Assembly: GCA_008921705.1 (NCBI GenBank)
Contig: VFFE01007510.1
Coordinates: 395,788-459,787, forward strand
Direction of reading: 5' to 3'
DNA from: Burhinus oedicnemus
Lineage: Eukaryota; Chordata; Aves; Charadriiformes; Burhinidae
Length of the DNA: 64,000 nt
Shown here: positions 13,401 to 26,700 of the stretch, one piece after another
How positions within the stretch are numbered: position 1 is the first letter of the stretch
Layout of the letters: the number at the start of each line of letters is the position of its first letter
Program-made: the position numbers and the translations under genes
Notes under the pieces: model-generated
Told to the model about the DNA's origin: nothing
Database searches by the model: none
The model's input: the letters and a program-made list of their open reading frames with translations, nothing else

Positions 13401-16400
13401 ACTGTTTACATATGCATTGTCTAATTCTTTAGTAACAGTAGCTTGTCATTAATCTATTTTTCAAACTGTAGAAAAGTTTAGAACTCTATAAAGCTTGTGA
13501 ACTTTATTTACTGAAACTTTAAGATACGGTTCAGGTCAACTTTACAGAGAAATGTCTGTCTGATGTTATGCGGAACCATATTTTTTGCTTATCTGTAAGA
13601 AACCAGTGTCCATAATTATCAAATCTCCTACTGGACAGATGTACACTGCAATATTCCTATTTCTTCCACTTGGGAATTAAACCCACTTCTAGGTAACTTG
13701 TTGGTCTTCTCAGTCTTGTTTCTGAATAACAAAACAACAAAAGCCACACTCTGAAGTCCTTATTAATTAGATTTGTATTTTGAGTATATTTGATAGCATT
13801 GCAGAAAAAAGTGTCTGAAGACCATAGAAGAGCCCTTGTCACTGATAGCCTCACTACATCTAGCATGAAAAGCCATATTAATTAACTGGTAGGAAAACAA
13901 AGAAAAGGAACAAATAAAAAAGTGCTGTTATTGTGAGTTGGATTACTATAGTTATTAGAAATACTTTCAGAGAGAGCATAACGTTGCCAAGCGAGAAACA
14001 GTTTCACTAGTGATTTTAAATCTTGTGGGTTTACGCCCCTACCATCACCTCACAGAGGGTACCGTGGGTCTATTTCGCCCATAGCCCTTCACCGGGGACT
14101 CTGATAAAGCAGCTCTCCAGCGAGCAGAGGCTGTAATTCAGGTGAGGTTGTGCATAGCTCCACTGCACAGAGAAACTCAACACGCTCAGGGAACCTCATA
14201 GTGTTTCTGTCCTTGACTCCACGAACTTCCACACAGGACTTTGGAGTCAGAATTTGTCGGGAGGCCATTCAGCCCATGCTGTTTGGCATGACGGGATTAA
14301 TGATTAACAGTGGCCTGAGGCTGACGGCTCCCTTACTGCACATTTTTTGAGGTTTTTGTGCACTCTACATCAGCGTGAAAGTAAAGCCTTCAGAAGATTT
14401 GCAAAAAAGGAATCGTAGTGATGACTCCATTTATGATCAAAAAGCTCTTCTTTTTCATGCAAGTTTTCTTCTTTCCCCTGGGAACAGACGAGAGACTTTA
14501 TACTGAACTGCAAAGAAGTTTTCCATTGAATGTGTTACTAAAACCAGTATCTCTAAAGACATTTTGGTTTCAGTGGAACAGTATTTTATGAGAAAAATAA
14601 ATTCTGAAAGTGTTTTGCCTGTTTGACAACACAGAGCCCTAGGTATGTCATGACTGTGATTAGCTAAAACATAGTAACATTTGTGAAATTTGGCTCCAGG
14701 ATTATGTTTGTAATGGCTTCATAGGTAAAACAGTGTCAAATACATCTTTCTTTTCAGACTACCAGCAATACTCAAACCTGGCCATCATATAGTTAATTTT
14801 CAAAATGCTCAGAGGTAAAAACCTCAAATGGGATCCCCCAAACTCTGAGTTTGGAGATACTCTTATTCACCTGAAAAGACTTTATTACAGCCATTAGATT
14901 TACCACGTGTTTCTTCTTCATCTCCTTCCTCACTGCTAATAGCCTGCTTTGGTTGGAAGTGACTGACAAATACACGGGAACTGGGTTTGTGGTCCCGGGA
15001 GCCAGGCTATTCTCCCATTGCTCCTAGGAGAGCAGCTATGAACCAAGAAGCCCTATGTATTTACTGTTTCAGATCATGCTGCTGTACTTCACGCTCCAAG
15101 GTGAATTCCTGTGAAGACGAAAGGTGGCAAGACTTCATCAGACCCGTTTTCAACAGTGTGACATCTTATAAGCGCGTTAACCCATGCTTCTAGATCTCCA
15201 TTCTTTGCTCTTTGTTTTGGGCATTGATACTTTGTATGTGCATTTAACAAACAAAGCACAGGCTTTGCTTGTGTAAAGTATTTCTGTCTGGCACTCGTTT
15301 ATCTTGGATAGTGCCATAGCTGAGATCAGGAAAGACCCCTGCCTCTTTCAGACCAGAAAGGGCTCCTGGGAGTTGATCTCTAACAGGATCCTGCTTTTGG
15401 AAGACACTTTCCGGTTAGGTGCCTGAAGTACTGGATGTGTTAAGTCTCAAGCTACGGTGCTGGGTCTAACTTTTCTCCCTTGCCGAAACAGCACTAGGGT
15501 GAAAGGCTGAAGTTAGCAACACGGAGGGGACTTACTGTTAACATTTTTGTTTTGCTGCTGGGGTTTTGGCCTCGGCACGTCAGCTGCTGAGTGCATGATG
15601 TACAAATTAAAAGACGTGGTCAGAGATGTGCAAACTCTGGGACACAGTGTTTTATGTGGTGGTTGTTTGGGGTTTTTGGTGTTTGGTTTTTTTTTTTTTT
15701 TAGGACTTAATAAATTCAAAATCATGTTTTATAAATGCATTTTACAAATTAAAACTGTTCACACTGTTGGGGCTTTTTGGGGGGTGGGGACATTTTATTA
15801 TTTTTTGTTTTGTTTTGTTTTAGCTAGTGAATGCCCATTGAGTTTAGCAGGAGTAAAAAAGAACAGAACAAGATTGTCACCCAAATAGAGGTATTAGGAT
15901 TTGACCCTTCATAGTCCCTATCATTCCACTACCATGCATAGATCATTCTGAAAATCATTTAAAAATTAAATGGTGGACTGGGAACAAAAGTTTAATACCC
16001 TGTAAGAAACCTGACTCCATGACGAAACAGAGAAATCTAACAATACAGATGATGAAAGTATGACTTAGTCTTCGCCAATACAAAAATAGCAGCCAAATCC
16101 AGATAAGCTGTACCTCATTTATCCCCATCGCTAATTTTTTAAGTAATATGAGTGGGTAGTCAATCTTACGAGCACATACACATTCAAAATTAACAGATAT
16201 ATTCTTAGATTATTGAATATATCTGGCAATATACTAATTTACAGTAATAACTTAGTAAACTGGTAAAATGCAATTTGAAAGGAAGAACTCTGCAAATGTA
16301 TTTAGATTGTTTTTGTCAGAACAAGTCAACCTTCAGACAGGCTTGATCTTTCAGCAAGTGAAAAGTAAATTTGTTCTGAAGCTTCTGCTTTCATAGAAAC

Positions 16401-16659
16401 AAAATTAATGCCTGCTGACTAAAAAATTTTGTTTCAGATAAACTTTTCTTTCTTTTTCCCATCCTATGTAATGTCATTACCACAAGCTTTTCTATTCCAC
16501 TGGTAAAATCTTAATAGTAAATTGATAATATTCCATGCTACTCTGAACAACTATAAAAGAATGTGTGATCAACCTTTGTACTGAATTGATCAGAAATTCA
16601 TAATATAAATAATTAGATTTTAATTAGTTCTTTCAATAGTCCATTTCTGAAATTTGTTA
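10451..16659. other. AT-rich non-coding stretch with two GC-richer patches
   Basis: Mostly AT-rich, with many T-rich runs around 12.8-13.2 kb. The first GC-richer patch is about 10530-10700. A 105-codon ORF over it (10459-10776, + strand) is not recognisable. The second is about 14030-14345, with several CpGs and an unrecognised 66-codon ORF. Either could be a regulatory element or an old insertion. A (TTTTG)n-like run lies at 15801-15821. No exon is supported. Confidence 0.5.
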
Positions 16660-16990
16660 CAGATAATCAGTCGCTATACTAATGTAGCCCAGCAATGATT
16701 AACATTCAGCTTTCTGGCACTAATCACCGGAACCATGGCTCATTTCCTAGCATTTAGGGCAGCCCTTGGAAATAATGTGATAAAGCACTCAAAAGCATTC
16801 AACCAATTAGCACGCTTGGATGAGTGAGATTTCCAAACCATCTGATTTTTAAAAGTGGGTGCCTCATGCTGTGGAATATTGTCTCTGCTGAATTTCCGAA
16901 AGGCTGCTCCATTAAACAACGGAGATAGAGAAGAAAACTGTAATCAGAATGTATTAACCTGAAATGAAATTCTGCTGGTCAGCCAAAGAA
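16660..16990. promoter_or_regulatory. Candidate conserved non-coding element
   Basis: About 330 bp of complex, balanced sequence in very AT-rich, homopolymer-laden surroundings. It is not open in any long frame, but it has several short homeodomain-type motifs (GATTAAC, AATTAG, ATTAAC) and no repeat signature. This texture is common in vertebrate developmental enhancers. The call is inference from texture only; conservation cannot be measured here. Confidence 0.25.
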
Positions 16991-17016
16991 AACTGATGGT
17001 GTTTTGGTTTGTTTTG

Positions 17017-17052
17017 TTTTTTTTTTTTAAAAAAAAAAAAGAGAGAGAGAGA
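17017..17052. repeat. Compound simple repeat T12-A12-(GA)6
   Basis: A 12-T run abuts a 12-A run, followed directly by six GA units. The T-A junction is self-complementary, so this is both a microsatellite and a potential A/T hairpin. Confidence 0.9.
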
Positions 17053-17444
17053 AAAGGGTCTAGTCGTAGTTGTGAATTTTTCTTTCCATTCTAAATGCCA
17101 GATTTGCATTATGTTAACAAACATGTAACAGGTAGGTTAACTATTATTACATTACACTCAGTATTAATCTTTCAGAATGTTTTGTGGAATCAAGGTTTGG
17201 ATTTTTTAATTCTTAATTCATACAGTAACACAGCATTACCTTTGTTCAGTGGATAGAATGAGTGTTATGCTATCTTCTTTTGCTTACAATTTAAGAGGTT
17301 CAGAAGTCTCTGAATTTCATGTTCTTATGAAAATGTGTTATTAAAGATTCATATTTCACTGAAAAAACAACCCATAGGAAAAACCTTCAACATGTTCACA
17401 AGATCTAAACACAGCTGAAAATTCCTGTTGGTTAATACATGCCA

Positions 17445-17520
17445 TTAAATAAATAAATAAACTGACGTTTTCTGTGTCAGTTAAATTTGCATACAGCACT
17501 TTTAAAATAAATAAATAAAT
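17445..17520. repeat. Two (AAAT)n microsatellites
   Basis: Short AAAT/TAAA tetranucleotide runs at 17445-17460 and 17504-17520, separated by about 43 bp of unique sequence. Confidence 0.85.
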
Positions 17521-18902
17521 CTGTTATTCAAAGTCACGCTGTTAAGCAGAACCTGCAAATGATGACCTGTTTATTCTCAGGCAGATTTTATCTAATGTGA
17601 CTAAGTAAGTGTCTGATTTATACATTTGCCTATTTTTAAGCAGTGATTGTGTTGGCACAACATTGATACAGTAAGGTACTTCACTATTTTACCCAGTTTA
17701 TAATCCAGTAATAACATAGTATTCACTAGAAAAATCTTGATAAAAATGTAATTTTAAATTTTTTCTAAAGTACCTGAAAATCATTAATCTATGGTCTAAT
17801 AGAGGGAAATTAGATCTATAGTACATTACTAGAAACAATTGAGGGATTTAATCTAAATGATGAAACATTTATTTGTCTATGCTTTCTATTTTACATCTTA
17901 AAAATAATTAGGTTTATGCAGCTGTGAACAGCTTGGGTCTCGTTTTTAATCAAAAAACCAAAACTACAAAAATGCTTTGTGAAATACCTTGTGCAATGAA
18001 ACATTTTGTGTGTGTTTTAAAAAAAATTCCTAATTTCTTCTAACATTTCTTAATTTTTCCTGCTAATTTATAAGATTTATGAGACTCTTCCATAGTTTCT
18101 TTAGGAATTTGGAGATCTTAGGGTCAAGAGGGATAGAAATGTGTAAAAGATTAAAGCACGTTAGTGGGTGTGACTTTGCCTTACGTTTACATGGTCCTGT
18201 GCTGCTAAACCGCAATCCAGCTTGAGATCATGAATTTCTAGATCTGTATGGCCTCATTCACCTTACTGCATCCAGAATTGCCTCCCATTTCCCAGATCCA
18301 GATCCATTTCTTGGCTTCATCCTGTATTGGAGCCAGATCTGGGCATCATTAAGGCCCACCCATACTCACACACCTTTGTTTTCATGCAAAGAAAATGCAA
18401 GAACACACTAGAGACAGGAGTCACTGCAAAACATCTTGAAAATTACATCTAAACACAGCCTATATGTCTATCTGTGCAGAGGTAATTTTTTTTTCTCTAT
18501 GTTGAGAAGAAACCTAAATCAGGAGGAAAAGGCAGGGAGAGACCTGAGCGCTCTCTGCATGTGCTGAGTGAAAAGTGTCATGATCTCTATAATACTACTT
18601 TGGCTAAAAAGCCCCAATATGTTTGCTCCGTTTTCAGTCAACCAGTAGAATTAGTGTTAGCTGCTCTGATCAGCAGTGTTTCTTTCAGTCTTTCTGCCCC
18701 TGAGACAACATCTGAATTTCAGAGACCATCTATAAGTTGCACAAGCATCTGTCAGACTGCCCACATCTTACGGGAATCACATTGTATGTAAGCCCAGAGT
18801 GCTTCTGTTGTACTCTCCAATTGCAGACACAAATTTGAGTACGGGTAGCTCTCACTATGACTGTTGTGCCCACAACTGAGTTGAATTAGCTTCATGTTTT
18901 CC

Positions 18903-18938
<36 letters not shown>
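18903..18938. repeat. T25-A11 inverted homopolymer
   Basis: 25 T followed immediately by 11 A. The two halves are complementary with no spacer. Length in such tracts is often unreliable in assemblies. Confidence 0.92.
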
Positions 18939-21900
18939 GGTAAAGTAGATTTGGAAGAAATGATTGTAAGGAGCTAGGATGTGAGGTGCCTACGTACAGA
19001 TGTTTCAATAGATTTTTGCGCTTTCAGAGGTAAGCTTAGTGATGGGGAAGGTCACTTCCAGCTCCTAAAAAAACTTCACTAGCTGCTGTGAAGCACAGTA
19101 GAGATTAAAATGTCAAGGAGCTCCCTGAGATGTAGGAGATCAAGGGAAATTTGCAGAACATTTCTTCTGTCGTGAGATCAAATCTTTCAAGAAAGTATCA
19201 TACAACAAAAGGTAGGCAGCCATGTGGAGAAACATATTAAAAACAAACAAACAAATAAAACCTCCTTCCAATAGTTATAGAACAAATACATTAGGAGATG
19301 CATAAAGCTAAAGTCTTCTTCAGTAATTATAACTTCCTGAAAGTTGCTGCAATTGATCACACACCTCTTCACCAAAGGAATCCAAAATGGGATTCCTACC
19401 TGGAGGTACAGGTCCAGTCCTCCTGCTTTTATTATGATCCATGTGGCAAGTCTTTTTCTACATCTGGTAAGGGAATTGAATAGTTTAAGGCATATATTCT
19501 CTTCCCTTAGCCTTTTCTGTGCTCACAGTCGGTCCTGCAGACCAAAGAGGGTAGGTGATACGAGGCTTCCTCAGCTCCTAACGTTCTTTTCATTAATTTC
19601 TGTCCCTTGTGTCCACTTGTGCACACATGGGTCTGCTTTCCTACTTTAATCATCCCAATCAAGGCACCTCTTTGATCAACATCACAAATCACAGTACATT
19701 GCATATTCTGCAACAAATAAGTGCAGGGTGTGCTGTAGATTGATATCCAAATGGCACATAAAAGATCTGGAGCACAGATCAAAAAGGAGAGTGTTGTTTT
19801 TTTGGCTGGTCAGTAGTCTGGTGCTGTACTGTATTACTCCTTTATGTCTTTGGCTAACAAGGCTTCTGAAAACAGGCTAGCTCAATGAGCTCCTATGGGA
19901 AAACTCACTTTTTGTTCCTTATCACTTTTATCTGCTGGCTATTCAGAAAGCTATCATGAAAACCTTTTATTGCCTCTGTTTTCTGATTTGATCACAAAAC
20001 AGCTGAAGAGGCATGAAAATATGTACCCACACAAGGAATAGCTGAAACCGTCACTGTGCTTTGGGTCACAGAAACTCATTTTTCAGCCCGTTAAGTGCAT
20101 ATATACGGCTTCCATTATCATGCTCCCTCTGGTGAGGTAGGGAAGTTCTGCCATCCCCTTCACAGATGGGAAACTTGAGTATATGAAGCTCAAGATCAAC
20201 ACTGAGCTGCTTTTTGCCCTTTCCTCTCTGCAAGGTATGCTGTGCTGTGCAAGGATCCCACATCAGCTCCCATTCAGCACGCTAAGCACTCATATATCAG
20301 TGAGTCTGTTCCTACCACATGGGTGTTAATTAGCAGTTAGTCCTATTGTGGCTTTCTGAAAATTAAAGGCATGACCCTCCTGTTCAGTTCAGTTCCTTCC
20401 AAAGTATTTGAAGCTTCCTTTTATGCTGGTGAGTACTGAGGTGTTTTGGTTTTGGTTTTTGGTTATTATTATTCTAGAGGGCATGGCTTTAGCATTTTTT
20501 TTTTGTTTTTCCTTAATAATCCTGTGCTTTCTTTCCCTTTTGCACATTTTAAACTTTACAGGCACAGATGGTCCACTCACATATGTAAAATTAAGCATAT
20601 GAAACAGTCTACTTGCATAAAATAAAGCATATGCATAACTGTTTGCAGAATCACAGCTTCAGTGTGCACATCATAAATCCAGAGAGGACTTGCCCATGAT
20701 TCCTGCTGGGCAGCCATACAGTTGGCACATAAGAAGATATCAGCCACTCCTTTCCTGCTCTTTAGGAGTGGTCGTCATCCCAAGACACGTACCTATTTGG
20801 TAAAAGCGAAAAGCAGGCACTTCTTCCCGTGCTTCTGTTTCTCAGACTGAGACTGGGGAATGCATACAGTGGGACAAGCAACTTATGCCAAGTCACAGCG
20901 GTTATTTGCATTGTGGTCATCAGGGTGCAAGGCAGGACTGGATGGTGACTCTCAGAATTAAACACTTCTTTTCTTCGGGTACTCAGCAGAGAATGAATAG
21001 CTAATTAGTAACTTGCCTTGGCGTTGTACGGCCAATGCGACTAGCCTTAGATTTGTCGTTTCATTCAGTTGGGAGGAATTAAGCTAAAATAAAGTGCATT
21101 TTTTTTTTTCCTAATCCATTTCAAACCCTTGAGCTCTTACACAGGGCCTGTTGGCACATCTGAATGCCTTTGTCTGGTGAGCTCTCAGAGCATAGGGACA
21201 CCCTTTTATGGGGGTTCACAGAGACCTCATGTGCTGGCAGCAGGATGTGTTCTTATTGGGCTTTGTATCTGTTGATGATTGAGGAGTAAATGCCTGTGAA
21301 GATGAAATACCAGCATGCTCATCACCTTTTACTGAGCATATTTCCGTGTTTCACCAAGCCTTCATAAGTACTTGGTACAGAAACAGCTCTGTTTATTGGA
21401 GGTGCTTGTTCCCCAAGCTCCTGGGACTGTGCCCAGTTGCAATCACAGCAGTGTTATTGCAGTTCCTTCCTGTCCCTTTGATGTAGCATTTGCTTTTTAA
21501 ATTCCTGCTGCTTTCACTCATTTTTCTCAGTCTGCTTTTTGGCTTGATTTCTGAAGGTACTGGGGCTCTTTCAGGGACAAGGCTTTAATAGAGAGCGCAT
21601 GTTTCTCCCACCTCACTGTTTTGCTAATTCATAGTGTTAAAGCCTGATCGATTTACTAGCACCAACAACCCCTAGAAGCACAGCAAGGACTACATCAAAT
21701 ACAGCATCCGCTATATAATGCTTAGAAGAAGTCAGCTTTAATAACCAAGAATCTGAACCCTGTTTATTTCCCAGCTTCTCTCCTTACTCCCTCAAATTAC
21801 TGCGGGAGTTTAAGGAATTCAGGGACCTGCAGAAGGCACTTGGTGCCTTGCAGCATGAAGCTATTAAATGTCAAATGCCGTGCAGCAAATAGTGTAGGAA

Positions 21901-22911
21901 GAAATCTATTAGCAAAACTGAAGGGACTCTCCTGTATTCACTTTCATGGTCCAAGAAGACCAAGATGCAGATGGCAAATCTGACATCAACACTGAACCTA
22001 AACGGGTTATAAAAATTTTAAGTTAGATTGTCCAAGATGCTTTATGTAATCACAAAGACGTGGTTTTCACAATTTTTTTATTATAAAGTTGGCAGAGGCC
22101 CTATAGCTTCACACAGGATTTTTAAGGGCATTACCATGTAAGAGAGCAATTGGCATTTCTCTCTCTTTATACGGAAGGAGGATGAGGATATAAAACCCAA
22201 ACTGAAACAAGAAGACATTGAACCTACTCTTTTTTTCCTAAAGTTAGTGTGGTTAAAATCTAGCAAAAGATGTATTCCGGGTATGTCTGCAGGGATTTAC
22301 TTTGCCTTATGCAACTTGTTTATACCACCTTTTTTTTTTTTCACAAACACAACATACAAGAGCTCAGGATTTCACAAACAAATAAAAATTTATTGCAAAT
22401 TAATAATGGGATTGAAGGAAAACTGTAAATGTTGTGGTTTAATGGACTGAGTACACCTATTGATCTTGATGTTAGTAGTGTTACCTCTGCATTCTTGGGT
22501 AAGCAACTTGCCTTAATGATTGTAAAATCGAAACAGCACTCATTTCCTTACAGCACATCCCATGAAAAATTAAGGTCACAGTCCTACTCCAAAGAAGTCT
22601 AGGAGATGGAAGATCCAAGCTCATTTTAGGAAATGTCGGACAAATTTTGCCCTCAGTTAGACCCTATGGACTTCTGTGGGAGTGAGAGGGTGGCACAAGA
22701 AGCAGAATTACTCTGTTGTCCTTTCCTATTCATGCTGTGCCAATCATCACAGCATCTGAGCACTTTCCCAAATTAAGACTAAACAAAGAAGACTAATGTC
22801 TGTCATGTGAAATTTCCTCTCTGTTCCTCCCCCACAAAGAAAAGTTATGTGAATGCTGTGTAGGAGGGATGTTGTGATATTCACATAAACAAAAAAAGTA
22901 AATGCATATTT

Positions 22912-22926
22912 AAAAAAAAAAAAAAA
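22912..22926. repeat. Poly(A) homopolymer, A15
   Basis: Uninterrupted A15 in AT-rich DNA with no recognisable retrocopy upstream. Confidence 0.85.
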
Positions 22927-23400
22927 TCAGACATGCTTATTTACTGCCTGTTGGGAAAGAAAAGGTTGAATAAATGAGCTTTATAATTGAACTGGAAAGG
23001 CTTCTAGTTTGTTGACATACTGTTCTTTGAAACAGATTTACAAACCCCAGACCCAGTTTTCATTCACTGTAAGCTTTCAGTAATGAACACTGGGGTCAAG
23101 ATAAGGGAAGGCTAACAATGTGGACTTACCAATGGAAAGCATCACTATTACACACTGAAAAGAAAAAAATTAATGTGAAGGGCATCTTCTAATAATTGAA
23201 ATTATTTACTAAAATTTACAGTGGTATTGTTCATATTTTTTTAGTAAAGGACAAACAATAATCAGCAAGCCATAGGATGGGGAAAGTCTGGAGCCTCAAT
23301 TCATTTTGGGGGCCATCAACAACAATGCAGATACAAATCCTGGCAGTTGCATTTCTAGCCATTCACCCCAATACTTAGACTTACACATCTTCAGGTCCAA

Positions 23401-23748
23401 ATCACAGAATCATAGAATGGTTTAGGTTGGAAGCGACCTTAAAGATCATCTAGTTCCAACTTCCTTGCCGTGGGCAAGGATACCTCCTACTAGACCAGAT
23501 TGCTCAAAGCCTCATCCAGCCTGGCCTTGAACACTTCCAGGGACAGGGCATCCACAGCTTCCCTGGGCAACCTGTTCCAGTGCCTCACCACCCTCACAGT
23601 GAAAAATTTCTTCCTGAGATCTAATCTAAATCTACCCACTTCCAGCTTGAAGCCATTACCCCTCGTCCTGTCACTACCATACCCTTGTAAAAAGTCCCTC
23701 CCCATCTTTCCTGTAGGCCCCTTTCAGATCCTGGAAGGCTGCTACAAA
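23401..23748 (-). mobile_element. CR1 LINE, 3' 350 bp including the ORF2 C-terminus
   Basis: On the + strand it begins with the inverted CR1 terminus (ATCACAGAATCATAGAATGG, then 'tttaggttggaagcgaccttaaagatcatctagttccaac'), so the element lies on the - strand with its 3' end at 23401. It continues through the 3' UTR into ORF2 and stops being CR1-like near 23748, where it is 5' truncated. The - strand stretch 23490-23705 is open for about 71 codons and reads as the C-terminus of CR1 ORF2 (reverse transcriptase/endonuclease polyprotein), with the motif [19 protein letters not shown] and the terminal ALSNLV before the stop. The intact frame suggests a fairly young copy, but it lacks the catalytic domains and is dead. 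Confidence 0.96.
23490..23705 (-). pseudogene. CR1 ORF2 C-terminal remnant
   Basis: An uninterrupted coding remnant within the CR1 copy, encoding only the extreme C-terminus of ORF2. That region is downstream of the endonuclease and reverse-transcriptase domains and has no catalytic residues. The initiating Met is simply the first in-frame one and is not a real start. The stop codon at the - strand end (after the Asn-Leu-Val terminus) is the natural ORF2 stop of the family. No independent function is expected. Confidence 0.88.
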
Positions 23749-26700
23749 TCTTCTGCTGATGCTAATTACTATACATCCCCTGATTTCAATGTCCCTGTGA
23801 ATCCGTTAGTTGACATGGTGCTTGCATAGACAGTTTGGTTTGCAGACTTGCAGAGATTTTGTGGGTGTAGGAGCTAACATCACGTAATAAGGAGAAGACA
23901 ATGCACAGCCCCGAAGGCCATACTCCTGGCCAACCACATCAGAGATGCATAATCTCACTGCCGCACTAACTAACAAATCTCTACCAAGAATGCTGGAACT
24001 TTTAAAGAGGATTTAGGCTAACATCTAATTATACTGAAATGGCATTGCCTTTGCTAGTCAGAATGCAGGGATGCTACACAGTTCCTAAACTGAAATAAGA
24101 CAGCCTTTTCCTCAGTTATACACTCTGCGCTCTGGCTGATTTCACACTAACCACTGGACTCATAAGCACTGGGTATCCCAACTTCGGTAATCACAGCTCT
24201 TTATCCATAAGACAAGCGTGGATGTGCACAGTTGTCTGTCCCGATGGTCTGCGCTGGTAGCTCCTTTACACAGAAACGTGAAGTTCTCTGCCAGCAGCAA
24301 AGCTGGGTTCTCGGCTTCCTGTTCCTTTCTTCTGGAGGGAGGGGGGAAAAGTACAACATCAAAATGTTCAAGGAACAGAATGTATTTATTTGGAAATATG
24401 GTTAAGAGTTTGCTCAAGTTGATAAAGTTTAAGCCCTTTTACACATTTTCCTCTGATTTTTTTCCTCTCCTTTTTTCCTTCTCATCAGCAAAATTCTCCC
24501 ACTCCTACAATTGCATTTGTTCTGTGCTGGTCATGTTGTTATTCTCTTAAATTGGATGTTCTCAACTTTTTTAGTTACTTTGAAACACAAACTCCATTTC
24601 CAATTCCAACACAATAATCCTACAGCAAATCCCAGGGGAGCTTTGAAGGAGTAAGTAATGAAATACTGGGTTCACTTAATAGTAAAATTTGCTGGAGCCA
24701 CCATTTTACTTTACATATATATTTTATAAAGGAATCACATCCAATAACCTTTGGTTTGACTATCAGGATTTTCCGATATTCTCCTACATTTGGACTTTAC
24801 CTTTGGCTCACAGCAAATTGATAGATGGGGCCAGGGCTTAAGAGCTTTGGTAATTAAAAACTTCCCTGCCATTTTCTGTTTGCACAAGCAGATTATCTGG
24901 TGCTGCAGAGATTCTTACAAACGATACTCTAGCTGCCAGCATCACCAGAAAAGTCAGACACATTTCCTTGTATTAAGTTCCAAAATAGCATATGGTCTAA
25001 CAGCCTCTAAAAGATGCTGTCGAAGATGACAGTTGCTGACAAGGTCAAGCCTGGCCATAGCTGGGAGATGGGGCTTTTCAATAAACAGAAGAGGTCTGGA
25101 AGGCAGCTCGGCTTCTAACGCGAGCAGCTCTCAGGCACAAAAGCAGACCCATAAAGCACCTTGCCCAGTCCCAAGGAACTGAACTGCATCTTCATCTACC
25201 CTGCTGTGAAGCAGATCTGAATTTGGCGAGTGACTTCCAGACTGAGCTTGTATAACTGAAAGCACGACTTTATCTAAGATCTTAATTTATAAAGGTTGGC
25301 CTGGCTAGTTGCTTGAGTAATATTTTCATCAAAGTGTTTTCTCAGAAAGCCCTCGGCACCAAAGGCATTGTGTATCTGTGCATGAATGTACAATACCATT
25401 TCCATTATTTTCTCCTACAGACAGTGATTATATATGCCTCTTAGAGGCTGCTTCTGCATGCAACACTATGACAAACAGAGCAGAAATTATTTTTAAAATA
25501 CACAGGCAATGCTTATAGTCCTCTTTTCTTACTATTGGCTATATCACAAATCTAGTACTAAGAGAGAAAAGATTTTATTATTTGTTGTTTGGTTTTTTGT
25601 TAAAAAAAAGCTTGTACACCAAAGGTCTCTTTCTTGGATTATGTCCTCATCCACTGAAGGATTTATATGAAAAAGAAATGTTTTTGTATTTCTGCCTATG
25701 GGATCTAAAATGTCCTGTGAATCCTATCCCAATCTAGATTAACGTAGTGCTACTGTTCAATCAATTCTATTAAATTTGGTGGAGTTTTTTGAATTTATAG
25801 CATTATAATTGAGAACAAACTGTGATCGTGATTTTTATAGAAAGGTGAGTTAAGAGCGACCGACTTAAGATGTTTCTAGAAGGCTGACCTTTCAGAAACT
25901 CACGAGCAGACCATTCCTCTTCCCTGCCTTCTCTCTAAAAATGAGAGGCTTTGGGGTGTCTCAGGTTGTTGGGCCAAAAACATGAGTCATTTCTGAAAAG
26001 TGATTCTTTTTAATGTTGGCGACTTTATCTACCTGCCTCTGACAACACACCAGCCAGCAGAACTGCCTGGATCTTGTAAATAACAGTTGGTCAATGTGAA
26101 AGAGGCCCTACAGTTTAAGGTGCTTTGATGTTATTTCATTTTACGCCCTTTGATTTGATTCATAAAGTGGTGCTTAGGAATTCTTTGTAGTGTTCCTTAG
26201 CACGATTAAATTTCCAGATGCTTTCCCTCCACTATAGCTCTGATTATATCTTGGGAACAGGCCTTTTTGGTTAGAGGGTGCCATTTTTAAACACTCATTT
26301 TTCAGGCTAAGTTTGCTGTTCAAGTTCTGGTCTGTTGCCTTCTGAATTGTGACAGGCATTGAAACGCTCTTAAAAACAATGATAGCATTATTCTCAAAAA
26401 GACTCTGTTTCCTCTTGTTTGCTGTGTCTAAAGTATGTTACCGGGCAAAATCAGCTACATGCCATTTATTGAAATATTAGACTTCAGACAGGTTTAGCAA
26501 ACAAGCGATTGATCTTAAAAAGCTGGATTTTTACATATGCGAGCAGTGGTGTCATCCACAGCATGTTTATAGTGCTGTCTTTCCTAGTTTTGAGACAAAC
26601 TAAAGTTGATAAGATATTGGGTTTCATACAGGGGAAGAAGAAACTTACTTGGTGGACGGATTTTGACTTCATCCAGATACAAATTTCCTAGCAATTATCA

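Larger units (their letters stand above)
16991..23400. other. AT-rich non-coding stretch with homopolymers
   Basis: Contains T12-A12-(GA)6 at 17017-17052, two (AAAT)n runs at 17445-17460 and 17504-17520, T25-A11 at 18903-18938 and A15 at 22912-22926. Scattered ORFs of 60-100 codons are not recognised and several overlap on opposite strands, as expected by chance. A short stretch at about 19030-19065 faintly resembles a CR1 3' tail but is too weak to call. Confidence 0.55.

Noticed and set aside
19030..19065. Faint CR1 3' tail ('ggggaaggtcacttccagctcctaa')
   Set aside because: Too short and divergent, no terminal octamer.
23500..23829. 109-codon + strand ORF
   Set aside because: Antisense shadow of CR1 ORF2 at 23401-23748, running on into flanking sequence.
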